Source: an uncultured Pseudomonadota bacterium
GTDB lineage: Bacteria; Myxococcota_A; UBA796; GCA-2862545
Assembly (NCBI GenBank): GCA_913061235.1
Contig: CAJXTB010000001.1
Coordinates: 248,001-312,000 of the forward strand
DNA length: 64,000 bases
Direction: 5' to 3'
Below, piece by piece: positions 9,171 to 17,831 of the stretch. A program made the translations under genes and the position numbers. Position 1 is the first letter of the stretch. Every line of letters starts with the position of its first letter. The notes under the pieces were generated by a model, which worked only from the letters and a program-made list of their open reading frames with translations, ran no database searches and was not told where the DNA came from.

Positions 9171-9822
9171 GCATCCGCTCAGATTCCATCGAATCAGGCG
9201 CTACCGGCTCAGAGGACTCAGCGTCTTGCGCAGGCTCTACCGGCTCGGGCTCTTCTGTGTCGACAGGCCGTTCCATAACACCGCGCGGAACAGCCTCATC
9301 CAGAGGTAGCTCTTGCGCCATTGGCTCTGGGAACTGACCGCTCAGCTTGGCAGCCACGGCTGTCAGTAGCTCATGATGACACGCTGCCCAGCCCGGGCGC
9401 ACACGCTTGAAAAAGAGGCCCCGAAACGGCCACGGCGGGGTGTCTAGAAAGGTGGTCATGGTGACGACCGTGCCCGAGGTCGTGGGGTCTTCGGTGAACT
9501 GGTAGCGAGTCGTGAATCCGTACCGACCCGTGTGTTCCCAGTCGACGTACTGATGACCAACCTCGGCAATCGTGCCCTCGGCCATGCGGCTCCATGGACC
9601 TGCGTCGTACCGAACCCGAAACGGTGCGCCAACGTGTGCGGACGGCTCACCAATCATGCGCTCACTGGCACAGTCGTCCGAGTACAGATCAAGAGTGTGC
9701 AGGTCTTCGAATTGTTCACGAATCACCGGCATGGCAGCATTCACCGTGACCTCAGCCACAATGTCCGCTTCCATTCCGTCCCACTTGCCAGCGAGCGCGA
9801 GGGACGTGAGCCAAAGAATCAT
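9157..9822 (-). CDS. exported SRPBCC (START/polyketide-cyclase-like) protein
   Basis: A 221-residue protein with a short N-terminal hydrophobic segment ([12 protein letters not shown]). Its body fits the SRPBCC helix-grip fold: an early VNAAMPVIREQFEDL helix, antiparallel strands (FRVRYDAG, YQFTEDP, GTVVTMTTFLDTPPWPF) and a long C-terminal helix. Such proteins bind hydrophobic ligands, but no ligand can be read from the sequence. The last 50 residues are a Pro/Glu-rich, probably disordered tail. Its ATG overlaps the trpA stop (ATGA), so it is probably co-transcribed with the trp genes; a role in tryptophan synthesis is not implied. Confidence 0.6.
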   Translation of the reverse strand: MILWLTSLALAGKWDGMEADIVAEVTVNAAMPVIREQFEDLHTLDLYSDDCASERMIGEPSAHVGAPFRVRYDAGPWSRMAEGTIAEVGHQYVDWEHTGRYGFTTRYQFTEDPTTSGTVVTMTTFLDTPPWPFRGLFFKRVRPGWAACHHELLTAVAAKLSGQFPEPMAQELPLDEAVPRGVMERPVDTEEPEPVEPAQDAESSEPVAPDSMESERMQRPE

Positions 9823-10583
9823 GAGGTCTCCATCAGACCGTTCAGGAACACTTGGGGGTCATCACCCCGTCCCAAAACCTCGATGAGAGCGCTGCCTACA
9901 ACAACACCGTCCGCATGGGGCTCAATCACCTGGACCGTCTCGGCCGTGCGAATACCGAATCCCGCACAGACAGGAACGGGAGATGCCTCGCGAAGTGCCG
10001 CAAGGTAGCCTGCCAACGAGTCGGGCAATGTTCCCGAGCCCGTGATGCCGGTCCGAGTCACTGCATACAGGAACCCACCGCTGGCGTGGGCCAAGGTGGC
10101 GGCGCGCTCAATCGGCGTGACTGGCGTGACCAGCTGAACGAGGCCGAGCCCATGCGGCTCAATCGCTGCACGAAACTCGTCGGACTCCTCAAAGGGAAGG
10201 TCCGGGATGATGAATCCGCTGACGCCCACCTCGGCACACCGCTTGGCCAGCGCTTCGAAACCAAAAGCCAGCAGCGGATTGAGGTAGCCGAACAGAAGGA
10301 CAGGAGCCGAACGTTCCGTCTTCTCCAGCAGATCGAGCACCCACTTGACGCTCACGCCGTTCTCAAGTGCCTTCTGGCTTGATAGCTGAATGGTCGGTCC
10401 ATCCGCCATCGGGTCACTGAAGGGGATGCCAACCTCAACAACGTCGGACACGTCGCACACCGCTTGCAGCTGTGCAGCGAAGCCGTCGAGCGTGGGGTAG
10501 CCAGCAGTGATGTAGGACACCAGCGCCGGACGGCCAGCGCGCTTTGGCGAACGAATCGCATCAGTCATGGACTGCGCGGTCAT
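9819..10583 (-). CDS. trpA: tryptophan synthase alpha subunit
   Basis: A 254-residue TIM-barrel enzyme that splits indole-3-glycerol phosphate into indole and glyceraldehyde-3-phosphate in complex with TrpB. Family blocks are clear: [12 protein letters not shown] at the start, the catalytic Glu in [27 protein letters not shown] carrying the catalytic Asp, [14 protein letters not shown], and the phosphate-binding end [10 protein letters not shown]. Length matches the family. The start overlaps the trpB stop by 4 bases (ATGA). This is the last trp gene of the cluster and is itself coupled to the SRPBCC gene downstream. Confidence 0.96.
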   Translation of the reverse strand: MTAQSMTDAIRSPKRAGRPALVSYITAGYPTLDGFAAQLQAVCDVSDVVEVGIPFSDPMADGPTIQLSSQKALENGVSVKWVLDLLEKTERSAPVLLFGYLNPLLAFGFEALAKRCAEVGVSGFIIPDLPFEESDEFRAAIEPHGLGLVQLVTPVTPIERAATLAHASGGFLYAVTRTGITGSGTLPDSLAGYLAALREASPVPVCAGFGIRTAETVQVIEPHADGVVVGSALIEVLGRGDDPQVFLNGLMETS

Positions 10584-11803
10584 GATGCCACCCCCTGCTT
10601 AGCGAGGATGTCGAGGTCCTTGTCCCCTCTCCCACTGCAGCCAATCAAGATGCGCTTGCCTGGATTCTCAGCGGCCCACCGACGCGCACCGTGAAACGCA
10701 TGTGCGGTCTCAATGGCTGGGAGGATGCCTTCCAGACGACAGACTTCTTGCAGGGCATCCAGCGCCTCGGCGTCTGTGGCTGCCAAGTACGTGGCCCGAC
10801 CCGTCGCATGCAGAAATGCGTGCTCTGGCCCCACGCCTGGGTAGTCCAGTCCGGCACTGACCGAATGGGTCTCAATGACCTGACCGTCGGTGTTCTGGAT
10901 GAGGTAGCTCATCGTTCCGTGCAGAACACCGGGGGTTCCGTAGGCCAGCGTTGCCGCGTGCTCACCCAGACCATTTCCGCTGCCGCCGGCTTCAATACCC
11001 AGCAGTTCAACGCTCTCGTCACCCACAAACGGATGGAACAAACCAATCGCGTTGGAGCCGCCTCCAACACACGCGATAGCGACGTCTGGCAGACCTCCAG
11101 CCATCTCGAGCATCTGCCCACGGGCCTCCAAGCCAATCACTGCCTGTAGCTCGCGAACCAGCCACGGATACGGGTGTGGCCCAACGGCCGAACCTAGTAG
11201 GTAGAACGTGCCAGCAGGGTCACTCACCCAGTCGCGCAGCGCCTCGTCAATCGCGGCTCGCAATGTGGCGTCGCCACCGGTGACCGGGATCACCTCTGCG
11301 CCGAAGAGCTTCATGCGACGGACATTCGGAGCCTGGCGCTCCACGTCCACAGCACCCATGTACACAATGCAGTGAAGCCCAAGACGCGCACAGGCCGCAG
11401 CAGACGCCACACCGTGTTGGCCAGCGCCCGTTTCGGCCACAATACGGGTAGCCCCCATGCGCTTGGCAATCATGGCTTGGCCGAGAGCATTGTTGATCTT
11501 GTGCGCACCGGTATGCGCCAAGTCTTCACGCTTCAGCCACACATCCGCACCCCAGGCCTCGGACAAGCGCGGCGCGTGGGACAGCGGCGTTGGCCGGCCA
11601 ACCCATGAACGGAGCTCGGCACCGAGCTCAGCCTGGAATGACGGGTCAGCGAGCGCAGCACGGGCACCGGCCTCGAGCCGCTCAATAGCGGCAACCAGGG
11701 TCTCGGGAATGTAGCGTCCACCAAAGGGACCAAAGCGGCCACGGGCATCTGGCAATTGCCCCGCAGCGAGGGCAGCAACGTCATTAGGTCCTGGCAATTT
11801 CAT
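10580..11803 (-). CDS. trpB: tryptophan synthase beta subunit
   Basis: A 407-residue PLP enzyme that condenses indole with serine. The sequence shows [15 protein letters not shown], the PLP Lys in the segment [10 protein letters not shown], the ammonia/serine-site block [11 protein letters not shown], and the phosphate-cradle GGGSNA followed by IGLFHPFV. I chose the ATG at 11803 because a strong Shine-Dalgarno (GGAGG, 4-base spacing) precedes it and the length fits the family; longer readings run back towards trpF. It sits 67 bases after trpF and overlaps trpA by 4 bases. Confidence 0.96.
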   Translation of the reverse strand: MKLPGPNDVAALAAGQLPDARGRFGPFGGRYIPETLVAAIERLEAGARAALADPSFQAELGAELRSWVGRPTPLSHAPRLSEAWGADVWLKREDLAHTGAHKINNALGQAMIAKRMGATRIVAETGAGQHGVASAAACARLGLHCIVYMGAVDVERQAPNVRRMKLFGAEVIPVTGGDATLRAAIDEALRDWVSDPAGTFYLLGSAVGPHPYPWLVRELQAVIGLEARGQMLEMAGGLPDVAIACVGGGSNAIGLFHPFVGDESVELLGIEAGGSGNGLGEHAATLAYGTPGVLHGTMSYLIQNTDGQVIETHSVSAGLDYPGVGPEHAFLHATGRATYLAATDAEALDALQEVCRLEGILPAIETAHAFHGARRWAAENPGKRILIGCSGRGDKDLDILAKQGVAS

Positions 11804-11870
11804 GGGGCCTCCGAAGCCCAGCACGTATCGCATCGGACCCACGATTGGCAGGACATGCAGCGATGTCTGT

Positions 11871-12485
11871 CTACAGCGTCTCGCAAGCGTCGCGCACAAC
11901 CCGCACGAACTGCACAATGCGCAACGGGTCTTTCACACCACGCGCGCTCTCGACACCGCTACTGACGTCCACAGCGACAGGCTTCACCGCAAAAATGGCC
12001 GCAACCACGTTGTCTGGAGACAGACCTCCTGCGAGCATCAGCGGCACCGTAGCCGCCATGGCTCGTGCTCGGGCCCAGTTCCCGGTGATGCCCTCACCCG
12101 CCTCGCCCGGACCATCCACGAGCACAAGGCCGTCCGTCCACGCTGTCCCCACGCTAGGCACAGTCAGGCGTTCGAGCACCGTGGCATCATTTCGGTAGGT
12201 CGGCACGTACCGCCAATTCTTGGGGACCGGACCCGTATAGGTCGCATCCCCTTGAAGGACGGTGAACGGGAGCGACGCAATGGCCGCGACGGTTGTCGGA
12301 TCCGGGATGCGAAACACAGCAAAGCGCTCGATGTGCTCTGGGACACGTTCCAACAATCGAGCCGCAAGGTCTACCGAGACCTGCCGGACCGACGGAACAA
12401 GCACCAGACCAATCGCGTCAACACCGGCCTCAACCGCCGCATCGACATGCTCGGGCTCGGTCAGTCCGCAGACCTTGATGCGCAC
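11871..12485 (-). CDS. trpF: phosphoribosylanthranilate isomerase
   Basis: A 204-residue TIM-barrel isomerase acting between TrpD and TrpC. The signature [12 protein letters not shown] opens the protein and contains the catalytic Cys. Later blocks include [39 protein letters not shown] and [10 protein letters not shown], the last carrying the phosphate site. The start is GTG at 12485, which shares its first base with the stop of the upstream gene (TAGTG arrangement). Translation of trpF may therefore depend on ribosomes finishing the unrelated secreted-protein gene at 12485-13471. Confidence 0.95.
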   Translation of the reverse strand: MRIKVCGLTEPEHVDAAVEAGVDAIGLVLVPSVRQVSVDLAARLLERVPEHIERFAVFRIPDPTTVAAIASLPFTVLQGDATYTGPVPKNWRYVPTYRNDATVLERLTVPSVGTAWTDGLVLVDGPGEAGEGITGNWARARAMAATVPLMLAGGLSPDNVVAAIFAVKPVAVDVSSGVESARGVKDPLRIVQFVRVVRDACETL

Positions 12486-13471
12486 TACTGGCCGCAGGTG
12501 TTGTCTTGCGAACCGTTGCGCGAGCAGCGGCCCGGGTCCATGGGGTGTGACGACATGCACTGCTCAGGACACTCAAAGTCCATCATGCCGCAGCCCATCA
12601 TGCAGGCCATGAACGCGCCAGAACACTGGTAGACAGCATCTGCGTCAGGGCAATCGTAGTACGACCCATTCACGCAACAACTACCGGAAGAACTGGACTG
12701 TGAGTTGCTGCTCGGCGCACTCGTCATGCCACCGGTAGACCCCGTTGTGTTGACGTCCAAGGTGGTGTCCGCCGGCATGTTCATGTCCATCTGCAGGCCG
12801 GGAACATTCACGTTGATGTTCAACCCACCCGGAGCCGTGGGGGCCGCGACATTGGTCACGTTGAAGACCTGGATGACTTGGGGAGCCTGGTCAAAGCCCA
12901 TGCAGCCTCCAGGCGTGCACGTCACTGGCAAGAACTGCCCCTTCGCCAACGTCACAGTACCTTGGTCAAAGACCGACTCCTGCATGACGTCGTGCCACAG
13001 CACAATCGTGTGCGTTCCAGGGTCGAGATTGAGCATGAAGGGCATCTGGGGAAGCGCCAATGGGCGACCCCCATCACTCTGTACCCAGGCATCCACATTG
13101 GTCAGTGAGAAGTTGATGGCACTGCCGCGAAACGCGCTGTCTGCTCCGTCCCCGTAGCCTTCCGTCAGCCCGTCACACCCGCGCATGTCGGTGATCGACA
13201 CCGTCGCACCGGGCCCCGGAACGTTCACCAGCCCGTGGCAGCGTGTGACCGTGCCACCGGCTTCCATGGCTACCCACACCTCATGCTCGCCCTCATCGAC
13301 TTCCAGTTCAACCGGGCGACGGCCACGGACTTTGCCATGGTCGTCACCGTCGACCCAGACAAATGCGGGGACCATGCCGCGCTTCTCGATCGTCAGCGAA
13401 CCCGCCTCAGCAGTCTGGGCTGTGGTGAGTGAGGCCACAAGAGCAAGGGCAGCAACGGTGAGAAAACGCAT
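12485..13471 (-). CDS. secreted PEGA-like protein with Cys-rich C-terminus, inside the trp cluster
   Basis: A 328-residue exported protein. A clear signal peptide (MRFLTVAALALVASLTTAQTAEA) is preceded by a Shine-Dalgarno (GGAG). Two PEGA-like beta modules follow: one near residues 28-80 (VWVDGDDHGKVRG...VELEVDEGEHEVWV) and a more divergent one near 115-170. A Val/Asn-rich and Ser-rich linker leads to a Cys- and Met-rich C-terminal region of about 70 residues with at least ten Cys, including CCVNGSYYDC and CMMGCGMMDFECPEQC, probably disulfide-bonded. It lies between trpC and trpF in the same direction, and its stop overlaps the trpF start. Its function is unknown; nothing links it to tryptophan chemistry. 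Confidence 0.72.
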   Translation of the reverse strand: MRFLTVAALALVASLTTAQTAEAGSLTIEKRGMVPAFVWVDGDDHGKVRGRRPVELEVDEGEHEVWVAMEAGGTVTRCHGLVNVPGPGATVSITDMRGCDGLTEGYGDGADSAFRGSAINFSLTNVDAWVQSDGGRPLALPQMPFMLNLDPGTHTIVLWHDVMQESVFDQGTVTLAKGQFLPVTCTPGGCMGFDQAPQVIQVFNVTNVAAPTAPGGLNINVNVPGLQMDMNMPADTTLDVNTTGSTGGMTSAPSSNSQSSSSGSCCVNGSYYDCPDADAVYQCSGAFMACMMGCGMMDFECPEQCMSSHPMDPGRCSRNGSQDNTCGQ

Positions 13472-13581
13472 AGGGACTCCAGGTTGGGAGCGACGAAGAC
13501 ACGGCAAGACACCGTGCATTCCCCGGGATTCCCCACTAACGATAAAGCCCCGCTTGATCACGCCATGTCATCGGAGCCCCC

Positions 13582-14055
13582 ATGCGCCTCGTACCAGTTG
13601 CCCTACTTCTGTCCGCATGCGCCGGACGCGCCCCCATCGTGCCAGACACCACAACGTTCGTAGGTGTCGGCGGTGTGGACCACGTTGGACTCACAGTGAC
13701 TGACCTACAGGCGAGCCAGGAGTTGTTCGTAGACGTGTTCGACTTTCGTGTTCGCGGAGAAGACCCGGAGTACCCTGCAGTCTTCCTGACCAATGACGTT
13801 GTGACCATTACCCTGTGGCAGGCGAGCGACCCCGCCAACGCGGTCGCGTTCGATCGAAAGAACAACGTGGGCTTACATCACCTGGCGCTGAAGGTCAGCA
13901 GCTTTGACGCCTTGGACGCCCTCTATGCAGAACTCCAGACTATCGAGGGCGTGACCATCGCCTTCGCCCCGGAGCTGTCGTACGGAGGGCCGGCAAAACA
14001 CATGATGTTCACCGAGCCAAGTGGCAACCGCATCGAGCTCATTCATCGGCCCTAG
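13582..14055 (+). CDS. VOC-superfamily (glyoxalase-like) lipoprotein
   Basis: A 157-residue protein with a lipoprotein signal (LLLSAC, acylated Cys13) followed by a single vicinal-oxygen-chelate domain. Visible VOC features are the opening VDHVGLTVTDLQAS with a metal-type His, the central GLHHLALKV repeat, and the closing FTEPSGNRIELIHRP with a Glu ligand. Single-domain VOC proteins usually dimerise to make metal-dependent lyases or resistance proteins; periplasmic lipid-anchored versions are unusual. It is encoded opposite to the trp genes. Its stop and the trpC stop interlock in the tetranucleotide CTAG at 14052-14055. Confidence 0.78.
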   Translation: MRLVPVALLLSACAGRAPIVPDTTTFVGVGGVDHVGLTVTDLQASQELFVDVFDFRVRGEDPEYPAVFLTNDVVTITLWQASDPANAVAFDRKNNVGLHHLALKVSSFDALDALYAELQTIEGVTIAFAPELSYGGPAKHMMFTEPSGNRIELIHRP

Positions 14056-14828
14056 CGAAAGGAACGAATGACCGCAGCTGGGTCGTCTGACCGCATCAGC
14101 GCGGAGCCTACGAGCACGCCGCCGTAGCCCAAGTCACGCACGCGCTTGGCGCCGTCACCGTGTTCAATGCCACTCTCAGCGAGGACAGGCACATGGGTCG
14201 GAAGATGAGGTGCGAGCTCGGCAAAGCGACCCGGATTGACCTGGAGCGTGCGTAAGTCACGGCAGTTCAGACCAGCGAGGAAGGGCTGGCTGCCTGTCCA
14301 CGCGTGGGCGACCGCGCCAATGCGTTCAAGGTCGTCGGCATCAAACCCTTCGACCAAGACAAACAGGTCGGCTTCCGCTGCTGTGCGCAACATCTCACGC
14401 AGAACGTCGTCTTTGAGCATGGTGGCAATGAGCAGCACGCCTCCGGCACCGGCAGCTCTCGCTTCCCACACCTGGGCAGGGTCAACCAGGAAGTCCTTGC
14501 GCATCACCGGAGCAGAACAGGCGGACGCTGCGACGACATGGTCAATGTCGCCTGCGAATCGGGACGGCTCGGTCAATACGCTGACCGCCGTCGCACCGGC
14601 ATCTGCATACACTTGCGCGCGCCGACGCGCCTCGGCAATCGGGTCGTCCGGGGCCGTGAGAACGCCCACAGACGGGGCACTGAGCTTGCACTCTGCAATG
14701 ATGATGAACCCGTCCACCACCAAGCGAGGTGGGGTGCGCATAGCAGCGTGGCTGCGAACTTCTGCGGGGTGCAATCGGTCCGCACGAATGCGCGAACTCT
14801 TGGCCATAGTGGCGAGAAAGTCAGCCAT
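14052..14828 (-). CDS. trpC: indole-3-glycerol-phosphate synthase
   Basis: A 258-residue TIM-barrel enzyme that closes the indole ring. Family blocks are FIIIAECKLSAPSVG (the usual IKRxSPS is slightly altered, with Leu in place of Arg), AVSVLTEPSRFAGD, PVMRKDFLVDPAQV with the catalytic Lys, VLVEGFD, GLNCRDLRTLQVN, VLAESGIEHGDGAK and GVLVGSALM. It starts one base after the trpD stop. Its C-terminal codon is followed by a stop that interlocks with that of the convergent VOC gene. Confidence 0.94.
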   Translation of the reverse strand: MADFLATMAKSSRIRADRLHPAEVRSHAAMRTPPRLVVDGFIIIAECKLSAPSVGVLTAPDDPIAEARRRAQVYADAGATAVSVLTEPSRFAGDIDHVVAASACSAPVMRKDFLVDPAQVWEARAAGAGGVLLIATMLKDDVLREMLRTAAEADLFVLVEGFDADDLERIGAVAHAWTGSQPFLAGLNCRDLRTLQVNPGRFAELAPHLPTHVPVLAESGIEHGDGAKRVRDLGYGGVLVGSALMRSDDPAAVIRSFR

Positions 14829-14829
14829 G

Positions 14830-15834
14830 TCAGCCCACTACGCTAGCGAGAAAGCGGGCTGCGCGACCGTCATCAATCACCTCGGCTGCGCGCTGAACGG
14901 CGAGCCTTGGGTCCGCTTCGCGTCCGTTTAGCTGGAAGACCAGCGCCGTGTTGAGCAGGACAGCATCGCGAATCGGGTTCTTGACGCCGCCGAAGAGGTC
15001 GCGAAGCAGACCGGCGTTGTGCTTGGCATTCCCCCCCGAGAGGTCTTGCTCTGTACAGCGAGCAATGCCGTATTCGCGGGGGTCTGCGGTGTAGCGTCGC
15101 ACGCGACCGGGTGTCACATCGAACAGCTCAAAGGTCCCGCACGGAGTCGCCTCGTCCCAGCCGCCTTCCCCGTGAACCACGAAGCAGCGTGTGATGGGCA
15201 AGCCGGACACAGCCTCTGCCATCAGCGCCGCCGCATCCTCACTGAACGCACCAATGAGCTGATGCTTTGGCTGTGCTGGGTTCGAGAGTGGGCCCAAGAT
15301 GTTGAACACCGTCCGCACTTTGAGTGCCCGACGGGTCGGGACCACACTGCGCATCGACGGATGGAAGCTTGGCGCAAAGAGGAATGTAAACCCAGTCCGC
15401 TCCAGCAATTTGACGGCCTCGGCCGGGTCTTCATACAGAGGAACGCCAGCGGCCTCGAGAATATCAGCCGACCCACACGAGCTGCTCACCGAGCGATTGC
15501 CGTGCTTGACGACGGTCTCTCCGCTCGCTGCAAGCAGCAACGCTGTCGCAGTCGACACGTTGAAGCTGTGATGGCCATCGCCGCCGGTACCGCAGGTATC
15601 GACCCAGTCATCGTTGACCGGCGTTGGCAAAGGCAGTGCGGCTGCACGCATTCCAAGTGCCAGGCCACGCACCTCGTCTGCGGTCTCGCCCTTGGCACGC
15701 AAGGCAATGAGCAGTGCCCCCTTCACTGTGTCGGAGACGTTGGGGTCCAAGAAGACCGCCATCAGTGCGGTGGCCTCGGTCGCCGTCAGGTCGTTGCCAG
15801 CCAGTAAGCCCTCAAGCAGATCACGCGCTTGCAT
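14830..15834 (-). CDS. trpD: anthranilate phosphoribosyltransferase
   Basis: A 334-residue enzyme that attaches phosphoribose from PRPP to anthranilate. Landmarks are DTCGTGGDGHHSFNVSTA (PRPP diphosphate loop), VKHGNRSVSSSCGSADILEAAG (anthranilate/ribose site), FLFAPSFHPSM and RTVFNILGPLSNPA. All are close to the family consensus, and length is normal. It overlaps trpG by 14 bases and trpC starts directly after it, so E-G-D-C forms one tightly coupled run. Confidence 0.97.
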   Translation of the reverse strand: MQARDLLEGLLAGNDLTATEATALMAVFLDPNVSDTVKGALLIALRAKGETADEVRGLALGMRAAALPLPTPVNDDWVDTCGTGGDGHHSFNVSTATALLLAASGETVVKHGNRSVSSSCGSADILEAAGVPLYEDPAEAVKLLERTGFTFLFAPSFHPSMRSVVPTRRALKVRTVFNILGPLSNPAQPKHQLIGAFSEDAAALMAEAVSGLPITRCFVVHGEGGWDEATPCGTFELFDVTPGRVRRYTADPREYGIARCTEQDLSGGNAKHNAGLLRDLFGGVKNPIRDAVLLNTALVFQLNGREADPRLAVQRAAEVIDDGRAARFLASVVG

Positions 15835-16411
15835 GATGCGTCTCCAACGTCAGAAAGTTCGCGAGAAGCTGCGGCCCTTCCGGCGACAGCACGCTCTCTG
15901 GATGGAACTGTACACCTTCAATCGCCTGGGTCTTGTGACGCACGCCCATCACCTCTCCGCGGGAGGTGTACGACGAAACCTCCAAGCTGTCCGGCAGTGT
16001 GTGTTCAACAACCGCAAGCGAGTGGTAGCGTCCGAACAACGCCGGGTTCGGAATATCTTTGTACAGCCCTTTTCCGTCGTGAAAGACCTCCGAAGACTTG
16101 CCATGCATGAGCCGCGGCGCACGGTCTACGGTGGCGCCGTGAAGCATGGCGATGGCTTGGTGCCCCAGACACACGCCGAGCACCGGGATCTGGCCCATGA
16201 AGTGCTCAAGAACGGGCAAGCTCACCCCCGCATCTTCGGGACGCCCTGGCCCCGGACTGATGCACACGTGGGTTGGCTGCAGATCGATGGCTTGCTGAAG
16301 CGACAGCTCATCGTTGCGGTGCGTGTGAACTTCGCAGCCCAACACCAAGAACGCCTGGACCAAATTGTAGGTAAAGCTGTCGTAGTTGTCGACGAGTAGC
16401 AAGCGCACCAT
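15821..16411 (-). CDS. trpG: anthranilate synthase component II (glutamine amidotransferase)
   Basis: A 196-residue class I amidotransferase that supplies ammonia to TrpE. It has the family start LLVDNYDSFTYNLVQ, the oxyanion block SPGPGRPEDAG, the nucleophile Cys in GVCLGHQ, and the catalytic HPES near residues 171-174. Such subunits can also serve PabB; its overlap with trpE (ATGA) and its place in the trp run support TrpG, with possible dual use. Length is normal. Confidence 0.95.
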   Translation of the reverse strand: MVRLLLVDNYDSFTYNLVQAFLVLGCEVHTHRNDELSLQQAIDLQPTHVCISPGPGRPEDAGVSLPVLEHFMGQIPVLGVCLGHQAIAMLHGATVDRAPRLMHGKSSEVFHDGKGLYKDIPNPALFGRYHSLAVVEHTLPDSLEVSSYTSRGEVMGVRHKTQAIEGVQFHPESVLSPEGPQLLANFLTLETHHASA

Positions 16412-17796
16412 CAGTCCATCTCCGTCGCGAGGGCAAGAGCAGCACCGATGGCCGCTCCCTTGACTAAAATCTCGTTGTGTTCGGTCAGAGCCACGCTGTC
16501 GGCGACGACCCCGGCACCCGCCTGGTAGCGATAGTTTTGTCCCGACATCACCAGAGTCCGAATGGTGATGGCTTGGTCCATAGTGCCGTCGTGGCCAAAG
16601 TAGCCGACGGTTCCGCCGTACAGGCCGCGCCCTTCAGGCTCGAGCGTATCGATGATCTGCATGGCACGAATCTTCGGTGCGCCAGTCAGTGTTCCCGCAG
16701 GAAAAGCAGAGGCATACAGGTCAAAGCAGTCGACATCGGGCCGCAAGACGCCATTGACGCCGCTGACGATGTGCATGACATGACTGTAGCGCTCAACGGT
16801 CGCTGAAGGCCCGACCGTGACGGAGCCTCCGACCGCTACGCGACCCAAGTCGTTGCGCGCAAGGTCGACGAGCATGACGTGCTCGGCCAGCTCCTTGGGG
16901 TCCGCCAACAACTCCTTCTCAAGAGCTAGGTCCTCTTCGACATTCGCTCCCCTTCGACGGGTCCCGGCGATGGGACGCAGCGTGGCTTGGCGACCGTCCA
17001 GCTTGACCAATGCCTCTGGCGACGAGCCAATGACCGACAAGTCCCCTTGCTGAAAGAAGTACAGGTATGGCGACGGATTGAGCAAGCGGAGCGCTCGGTA
17101 CACCTGAAACGGGTCCAGGTCCGTGGTTCCGCAGAACCCCGAGGACACCACCAACTGGTAGACATCACCGCTAGCGATCGATTCCTTGATGGTCTCGACA
17201 CTCTCCATGAACGACTCTTTCGACATGGTCGGCACCGGTTCGCTGAACTGCTTGCCGGTGCGACGATATGGAACACCGCCACGTAGAGCAGCGACGACCT
17301 CACCGCGTAGTGCGAGGCGTTCCTCTTCCGTGCCATCGTGTAGCAGCGCTGCACGACGCGAGACGTGGTCGAAGACCAGCACAGTCTTGGGAGCAAACCA
17401 CGCACCGTCCGGATGGCCTTCGACTCGTGGAGTCGACACCGGCAGACGCTCAAACCGACGAACCACATCAAAGCCAGTCACACCGACCAAACCACCGCGA
17501 AACGGTACTTCTGGGGTCATTGGTCCTGGTCGTGGAGCACGAGCAAGAACCGAGCGAAGCCCGTCCAACAACCCCTTCTGGCCCGGCTCCAGTGGAGTCG
17601 GCTCACCGTCGACCCACAGCGTGTCACCACGCAGCTCGACCTCCATCCCGTCGCCAAGACCTAGGAACGAGTACCGAGCAACCCGCTCTCCACCCTCCAC
17701 GCTCTCCAGAAGGAATCGCGGACGAAAAGGAGCCAGTTTTAGGAAGGCCGACACCGGAGTGTCGAGGTCGGCCGCAATGTCGAAGGGGGCGCGCAT
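16411..17796 (-). CDS. trpE: anthranilate synthase component I
   Basis: A 461-residue chorismate-utilising enzyme that makes anthranilate. The PIAGT motif (in TLRPIAGTRRRG) distinguishes it from PabB, which has PIKGT. Other landmarks are HVMLVDLARNDLGRV, FPAGTLTGAPKIRAM and GGTVGYFGHDG. The N-terminal FLLES matches the tryptophan-binding element of feedback-inhibited TrpE, so allosteric control by tryptophan is expected. A Shine-Dalgarno GAGAGGA precedes the ATG. Only 35 bases separate it from the OmpA-family gene upstream, and I see no trp leader peptide or attenuator there. Confidence 0.96.
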   Translation of the reverse strand: MRAPFDIAADLDTPVSAFLKLAPFRPRFLLESVEGGERVARYSFLGLGDGMEVELRGDTLWVDGEPTPLEPGQKGLLDGLRSVLARAPRPGPMTPEVPFRGGLVGVTGFDVVRRFERLPVSTPRVEGHPDGAWFAPKTVLVFDHVSRRAALLHDGTEEERLALRGEVVAALRGGVPYRRTGKQFSEPVPTMSKESFMESVETIKESIASGDVYQLVVSSGFCGTTDLDPFQVYRALRLLNPSPYLYFFQQGDLSVIGSSPEALVKLDGRQATLRPIAGTRRRGANVEEDLALEKELLADPKELAEHVMLVDLARNDLGRVAVGGSVTVGPSATVERYSHVMHIVSGVNGVLRPDVDCFDLYASAFPAGTLTGAPKIRAMQIIDTLEPEGRGLYGGTVGYFGHDGTMDQAITIRTLVMSGQNYRYQAGAGVVADSVALTEHNEILVKGAAIGAALALATEMD

Positions 17797-17831
17797 ATGT
17801 CCTCTCGGAGAATGGCGCGCCTTAACCCGCC

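Noticed and set aside
15019-15807. A 262-codon frame antisense to trpD
   Set aside because: trpD matches its family throughout, and the antisense frame is basic, Cys-scattered and has no motif.
16440-17796. TrpE as possible PabB
   Set aside because: It carries PIAGT rather than PIKGT and the FLLES tryptophan-binding element, and sits in a trp run.
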